Origin: an uncultured Lachnospiraceae bacterium
Lineage (GTDB): Bacteria > Bacillota > Clostridia > Lachnospirales > Lachnospiraceae
Length of the DNA: 64,000 nucleotides
Assembly: GCA_902786365.1 (NCBI GenBank)
Contig: CADACD010000003.1
Span: 100,985-164,984, forward strand
Reading direction: 5' to 3'
This document shows, piece by piece, positions 59,808-64,000 of this stretch. The notes beneath the pieces were generated by a model. It saw only the letters and a program-made list of their open reading frames with translations, ran no database searches and was not told where the DNA came from. The position numbers and the translations under genes were made by a program. How positions within the stretch are numbered: the stretch's first letter is position 1; every line of letters starts with the position of its first letter.

Positions 59808-62786
59808 TTATTCTTCTGCCTTCTTAGTTTTTCTGTTCTTTTTCATTATATCAGCAATCAATATGGCGATAAATACTAAAACACTTAAGATGGATAGAGA
59901 AATACCGGCTTTTAATCCTCTTGGCGAATAATCAAACGATATCGTATGTTCGCCCTTATCCAAATAGAAGGAAAGCAGTGCATCTTTAAAAGCATGTGTG
60001 GATGTCTTTTTGCCATCTACATAAACAGTCCATCCTTCATCGTAAGGAATTGATGTATAGAGAAGACCACTATTTTTAACATCAATTTTTGCCTCCACAT
60101 GAGTATCATCAAATTTTGTAATATCAAGAGTACTTTCACTTAATTTATCAAAAGTATCAAGGAAGATATTTTTATCAAAGCTGTAAGCATACAGCTGAAT
60201 GGAAGATACATCTGGGTCAGAAGAATATACAACAACTTTAGTGCCGGTTTCTAATTCTCCGAGATCAAGCATGTGACTGTGTGTCATGGAATAATAGTTC
60301 TTTGTGGCTGTACTTCCGTCAGAAAAAGTTTTATCAACTGTTATTCTGTCAAGAGAAGTGGTAACATAGATAAACAGGTGAGTATCATTTTCAAGATAAA
60401 TTTCATTATCATCACCGATTGTGTTGACCATCAGTCTTGTATACATGGGATGTTCTTCGCTGTCAAGCCCAAGTATACTGCTCACCATTTCATTTTGCAC
60501 TGCAAATGGATTAGGATTTGTGATCTCCCATTTCTCTTCCATATCAGCAGGAACCATGAATCCGAGCGGGAGCCAGTATTTGTTTTCATACATATAATAA
60601 TCTGCTTCGATTCCGGAAGTTTTTGTGTAGGTTTCTTTCTCAAACAGGCTGATATAATCTGTTTCCGGTAACGTATTTGAACTTAATACATATTTTATGG
60701 AAAACATGGCTGCTGTAAGTGGCGTATGTCCATAATAAGCATAGGCGTTTGTCGATTCTTCGAAACCAAGTGCACCATAATATTCACTGAGTCCTGAATT
60801 GGTGGTTGATGAGAAAATCGATGCACCGTGATAATTGCTCCATGCAGCATCATTTTTTGAACGTCTGTCTTCTTTTTCGATTCTAAAGAAACTGGTATTT
60901 GATTCGGCATTTTCATTGATATTTGCCTTATCGACTAAGGTAGTAATTGTCTTGTTATCATCAAGATAGGCAGAACGTGTACATGTGCTTAAAGCTGTCT
61001 CGTCTGTATTGATATAGCATTCGGCAGTAATCATGATGATAAGCAGATAAGCGACAAATCCTTGCTTATAATTGTTGTTTCTGAATAATGAAAATACTAT
61101 CATATAAAAAATCAAAAATGTAATACTGATATAAATTGTGGATGCAGAGTACGTATCAGAAACAAATAACTGTTCAATTAAAAGAATCAGTGCAATGGCA
61201 CCGGCAAAGCAGGAATACAATTGTTTTCTCGTTACTTCCCTCAAATAAATCAGAGCCTCATATCCCATAGACAGAACCATGAAAATATATAAGAACGATT
61301 CACGGCATGGAAGGCTGTTAGGATAATGGAATCCATGCCAGATATAATTAGGGATATTTGTATTAAAACTATATAATAAAAAGCAGACAATTGATATTTT
61401 TGCTATCTTTTCTTTTGTATTAATCTTAGGATTGATGACATAAAGAGGAAGCAGAAGAAATACAATTACACCACAGTAAATATTAGGATCATGTGCTGAA
61501 AAAACAGCAGGTTCTACATTGATTAAAGCTCTCGATAACATGAATAATGCTGAGAAATAAGTAATCACTGTTTTTGGAAATTCAAATTCTCCTGATGCTG
61601 TTGATGATAATGCAAAGTAAGCTGGAAGAAATGTCACAGCAGCAAAACCACCGGCAAGAAGAGAATAGAGTACAAAATTTTTAAAACGTACTGAATAGTA
61701 AGACAATGTTTTTGTGCTGTCATCTGCATAAATAAGTCCGATATAGTAAATTGCGCAGAAGATACAGATCATAATTGCAATATAGTAATTAGATAGAATT
61801 GCAATTCCAAGTGATATACAGTAAAGATAGCATTTGTTTTCTTTGACAAGTCTTTCAAGTCCGAGAATGATAAGTGGAAGCAGTACAAGACAGTCAATCC
61901 ACATAAGATTCCAGCTGTATGCACAGAAGTACGAAGAAAGTGCATAAAAGACAGAAAGAGATGCAATGGTAGCTTTTTTTGTATCAAAATGTTTGCTCAG
62001 ATAATAGGCAAACGTAGAGCTTGACAGTGCTGTTTTGACAATGATGAAAACACTCATAATTTCAGGAATGTGGGAAGGTTTCACAAGACCGATAAACCAG
62101 TTGATCGGGCTTGCAAGATAATAGGCGTATAATGCACTGAAATTGACACCCATTCCGATATTCCATGAATAAGTAAAGTTGCCACCGGATTTTATTTTGT
62201 TGTAAAATTCCATCATAAATGGAGCGTATTGATGGTAACAGTCACTTCTCAAGTACATATTGTCGCCGAATGGATAGATTTTTCTTATGTGGTATATAAT
62301 AACAAGTATGATAAGTGGAATAATAAATGCCACAAAATAAGAAAAATTCTCTGCGATAAAAGAAACTGTTGTATTCTTATTTTCCTTTTTGTTAAAGATA
62401 AATAATTTGCTAAAGATGTAGTTGAGTATCACAACGAAAATGCTTGAAATGACTTTTGCAATAAAGTCATTCATTCCAAACAAAGTAACAGTCAGATACA
62501 TAAATACAAGACTGAATACAAGTGAAAATAGTCTTGCTCCGAGAAATCCGGCAAATTCATTGAAGAGTGTCGAAAAATCGGTTTTCTTACTTCGAAATAC
62601 AATCAGTTTGTTAGTGACAAATGCAAACAAAAATGCAATGCACCAAGATAATGTATTAGCTATCAGGTAGTTTACCGAAATACGTGTGAGGATAAAATAC
62701 ACTGAAAAATCTATGATTGTTGTTAGAACACCAAATATGAGATAATAAATTGTTTCCTTATTAATAAATTTTTTAAGTCTGTTCAT
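59808..62786 (-). CDS. GtrA flippase-YfhO glycosyltransferase fusion
   Basis: Large membrane protein for glycosylating a cell-surface polymer. The start is set at the ATG giving MNRLKKFINKETIYYL, the usual GtrA opening; the frame stays open to 62873, overlapping the GT2 stop. About 992 residues. Residues 1-130 are a four-span GtrA/GtcA domain (YYLIFGVLTTIIDF ... FVVILNYIFSKLFIF), which flips undecaprenyl-phosphate sugars. Residues about 145-990 are YfhO: 10-12 spans with LRSDCYHQYAPF and WNIGMGVNFSALYAYYLASP, a large external loop domain, DEGWTVYVDGKK and a final span. GtcA and YfhO are separate proteins in Bacillus. It is directly downstream of the partner GT2. Confidence 0.88.
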   Translation of the reverse strand: MNRLKKFINKETIYYLIFGVLTTIIDFSVYFILTRISVNYLIANTLSWCIAFLFAFVTNKLIVFRSKKTDFSTLFNEFAGFLGARLFSLVFSLVFMYLTVTLFGMNDFIAKVISSIFVVILNYIFSKLFIFNKKENKNTTVSFIAENFSYFVAFIIPLIILVIIYHIRKIYPFGDNMYLRSDCYHQYAPFMMEFYNKIKSGGNFTYSWNIGMGVNFSALYAYYLASPINWFIGLVKPSHIPEIMSVFIIVKTALSSSTFAYYLSKHFDTKKATIASLSVFYALSSYFCAYSWNLMWIDCLVLLPLIILGLERLVKENKCYLYCISLGIAILSNYYIAIMICIFCAIYYIGLIYADDSTKTLSYYSVRFKNFVLYSLLAGGFAAVTFLPAYFALSSTASGEFEFPKTVITYFSALFMLSRALINVEPAVFSAHDPNIYCGVIVFLLLPLYVINPKINTKEKIAKISIVCFLLYSFNTNIPNYIWHGFHYPNSLPCRESFLYIFMVLSMGYEALIYLREVTRKQLYSCFAGAIALILLIEQLFVSDTYSASTIYISITFLIFYMIVFSLFRNNNYKQGFVAYLLIIMITAECYINTDETALSTCTRSAYLDDNKTITTLVDKANINENAESNTSFFRIEKEDRRSKNDAAWSNYHGASIFSSTTNSGLSEYYGALGFEESTNAYAYYGHTPLTAAMFSIKYVLSSNTLPETDYISLFEKETYTKTSGIEADYYMYENKYWLPLGFMVPADMEEKWEITNPNPFAVQNEMVSSILGLDSEEHPMYTRLMVNTIGDDNEIYLENDTHLFIYVTTSLDRITVDKTFSDGSTATKNYYSMTHSHMLDLGELETGTKVVVYSSDPDVSSIQLYAYSFDKNIFLDTFDKLSESTLDITKFDDTHVEAKIDVKNSGLLYTSIPYDEGWTVYVDGKKTSTHAFKDALLSFYLDKGEHTISFDYSPRGLKAGISLSILSVLVFIAILIADIMKKNRKTKKAEE

Positions 62787-62869
62787 TTTATGAAAAATTC
62801 CTTTCGAAAAATTGATTGCTGCATTTTTTAACAAAAGCGGCAAAAATGATAATAATGCCAAAGATACTA

Positions 62870-63841
62870 TCAATGGCCGGCAGGATAATTTTTGTGATTC
62901 TGCTCATTATCAACTGTAATATTAGTATGGTGTATAATAAAAAGCGGCCTTGCTTTTGTTTCAATATAAATATGACCAATATACTCACCTAATACACCGA
63001 TGGAAAATTCGGTAATCCCACCTAAAAACAATACTGCCGATAACGTGGTCACATACCCCGGTACGGAAATTCCAAAAATAAGTGTTTGTATAAGGGTAAT
63101 GATGATATAAGTAAATGCGGCAACGGAAATGAAAAATCCGAAGCCTGTAACCATTCTCAGTGGTGCAACCGAAAATGCTGTAATTCCATCGATAGCGTAT
63201 TTAAATAATCCCCAGAAACTCCATTTGGTTTTACCGACAGTTCTCTGTACATTTTCATATGGTATCCATTTTTTCTTAAAACCTACCCATTCAAAAATTC
63301 CCTTTGAAAATCGTTGGGATTCGCAGAGAGATAAAACAGCAAGAACCATCTGTCTTGACATAATCCTGTAGTCAACAGCACCGGATACAAGGTTGATGTT
63401 TGTGAGCTTATTAGTGATGTGATAAAAACTTCTTGAAAACATACTTCGAATCCTTGCTTCGCCTTTTCTGTTGGTACGCTGTGCGGCAACACAATCATAA
63501 CCTTCCTCAATGCCCTCAATCATATGTGGTATTAAAGAAGGAGGATGTTGCAGGTCAGCATCCATAATGATTACATAATCTCCTGTAGAATGCAAAAGTC
63601 CGGCATACATACCGGCTTCTTTGCCAAAATTTCTTGAAAAAGAAATATATTTTACATTATCATATTTATTAGAAAGCTCTAATATAATATCAAAAGTATT
63701 ATCACGACTTCCGTCATCAATAAAAATATAATTAAATAAATAGCCGTCAATGCTGTCAGTCACTTTTGAAGTTTCATCATAGAAAAGATGAAGAACCTCC
63801 GATTCGTTGTAGCACGGCACGACTATATCAACTGTATTCAT
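62870..63841 (-). CDS. GT2 polyprenyl-phosphate sugar transferase (CsbB/GtrB-like)
   Basis: Transfers a nucleotide-sugar residue to undecaprenyl phosphate on the inner membrane face. The 323-residue protein has the GT-A motifs VVPCYNESEVLHLFY, YIFIDDGSRDNT, FSRNFGKEAGMYAGL, DADLQHPP, the QRTNRKGEARIRS loop, and two C-terminal membrane spans with GVLGEYIGHIYIETKARP. This is the CsbB/GtrB/DPM1-like layout. It forms an operon with the GtrA-YfhO fusion, supplying its lipid-linked sugar. GGAGATG ribosome site; promoter at 63892-63920. Confidence 0.92.
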   Translation of the reverse strand: MNTVDIVVPCYNESEVLHLFYDETSKVTDSIDGYLFNYIFIDDGSRDNTFDIILELSNKYDNVKYISFSRNFGKEAGMYAGLLHSTGDYVIIMDADLQHPPSLIPHMIEGIEEGYDCVAAQRTNRKGEARIRSMFSRSFYHITNKLTNINLVSGAVDYRIMSRQMVLAVLSLCESQRFSKGIFEWVGFKKKWIPYENVQRTVGKTKWSFWGLFKYAIDGITAFSVAPLRMVTGFGFFISVAAFTYIIITLIQTLIFGISVPGYVTTLSAVLFLGGITEFSIGVLGEYIGHIYIETKARPLFIIHHTNITVDNEQNHKNYPAGH

Positions 63842-63891
63842 AAAAAATCATCTCCAGACTGCCATTAAAAGGGCATAAAAATATAACTTAT

Positions 63892-63920
63892 ATAATACTA
63901 AAAAAAAGGCTTGTTTGCAA
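63892..63920 (-). promoter_or_regulatory. Promoter of the GT2/GtrA-YfhO operon
   Basis: On the minus strand: TTGCAA (63920-63915), 17-bp spacer, TATTAT (63897-63892), 50 bases upstream of the GT2 start codon. Confidence 0.72.
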
Positions 63921-64000
63921 GTTCTATATAAAAGTAATGATAGAGTTGAGATGGATTTATTTGCAATTGTAATATTCATAAAATGTTCATAATCTATTTT

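Noticed and set aside
1-64000. CRISPR array, insertion sequence, prophage or integrase
   Set aside because: No regularly spaced repeats and no transposase, recombinase or phage structural gene were found on either strand.

Overview
The window is a stretch of low-GC, endospore-forming Firmicute chromosome, most probably a gut Lachnospiraceae-type clostridium. Support for this comes from the spoIIGA-sigE and sigG sporulation genes next to ftsZ, a dgt-dnaG-rpoD-trmK macromolecular-synthesis operon, a six-cysteine SCIFF peptide with its radical SAM partner beside secDF, a TIGR04086-type membrane protein, a class A RNase P RNA, and AGGAGG-type ribosome sites with TTGACA/TATAAT-type promoters. I cannot name the genus from sequence alone.

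Layout. 1-9725: end of ftsZ, then spoIIGA, sigE, a trigger-factor-like lipoprotein, a DUF5662 protein, a membrane glycerophosphodiesterase, thiD, sigG, a YlmC/YmxH protein, nrdR and yqeG, all on the + strand. 9744-10613: a YdiB-like shikimate/quinate dehydrogenase on the - strand. 10752-18733: tRNA-Leu(AAG) with its own promoter and terminator, deoD-dgt-dnaG-rpoD-trmK-nucleoside kinase, then rnpB. 18783-22553: a polysaccharide deacetylase (+), then pyrB-pyrI and a CorC-family protein (-). 22833-27265: TIGR04086 protein, scfA, scfB and a fused secDF. 27653-33793: a defence island inserted between secDF and recJ. It holds an orphan-like DNA methyltransferase with a frame break, a DpnII-type GATC system (two intact methyltransferases and a C-terminally damaged endonuclease), a shattered small gene, an AIPR abortive-infection protein and degenerate sequence. 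33921-41979: recJ and apt, then a pantothenate/CoA operon (probable panG, panB, panC, panD, coaBC, coaX). 42110-45839: a second defence island, a FokI-type type IIS system with two separate methyltransferases and an endonuclease with intact catalytic residues. 45978-48502: PHP phosphoesterase and ABC-F ATPase (-). 48788-53197: an autoregulated TetR repressor and a two-gene ABC exporter. 53289-59770: a catalytically dead GH13 debranching-enzyme homologue, TraX, pyridoxamine kinase, a Maf-HAD fusion and a PrsA-like foldase lipoprotein. 59808-63841: a GtrA-YfhO fusion and its GT2 glycosyltransferase (-), reading as a complete envelope-glycosylation module.

How the genes work together. The core is housekeeping: division and compartment-specific sporulation sigma factors, replication priming and sigma-A, protein export, pyrimidine and CoA synthesis. 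The accessory content is mainly restriction-modification. The DpnII-like unit seems to be decaying into a modification-only locus, whereas the FokI-like unit looks complete. The observations I would check first are the GH13 protein that has lost every catalytic acid, the asymmetric decay of the DpnII locus, the GtrA-YfhO fusion, the split FokI methyltransferases, the PanG-type reductase and the A34-bearing leucine tRNA. I found no CRISPR array, insertion sequence, integrase or rRNA.
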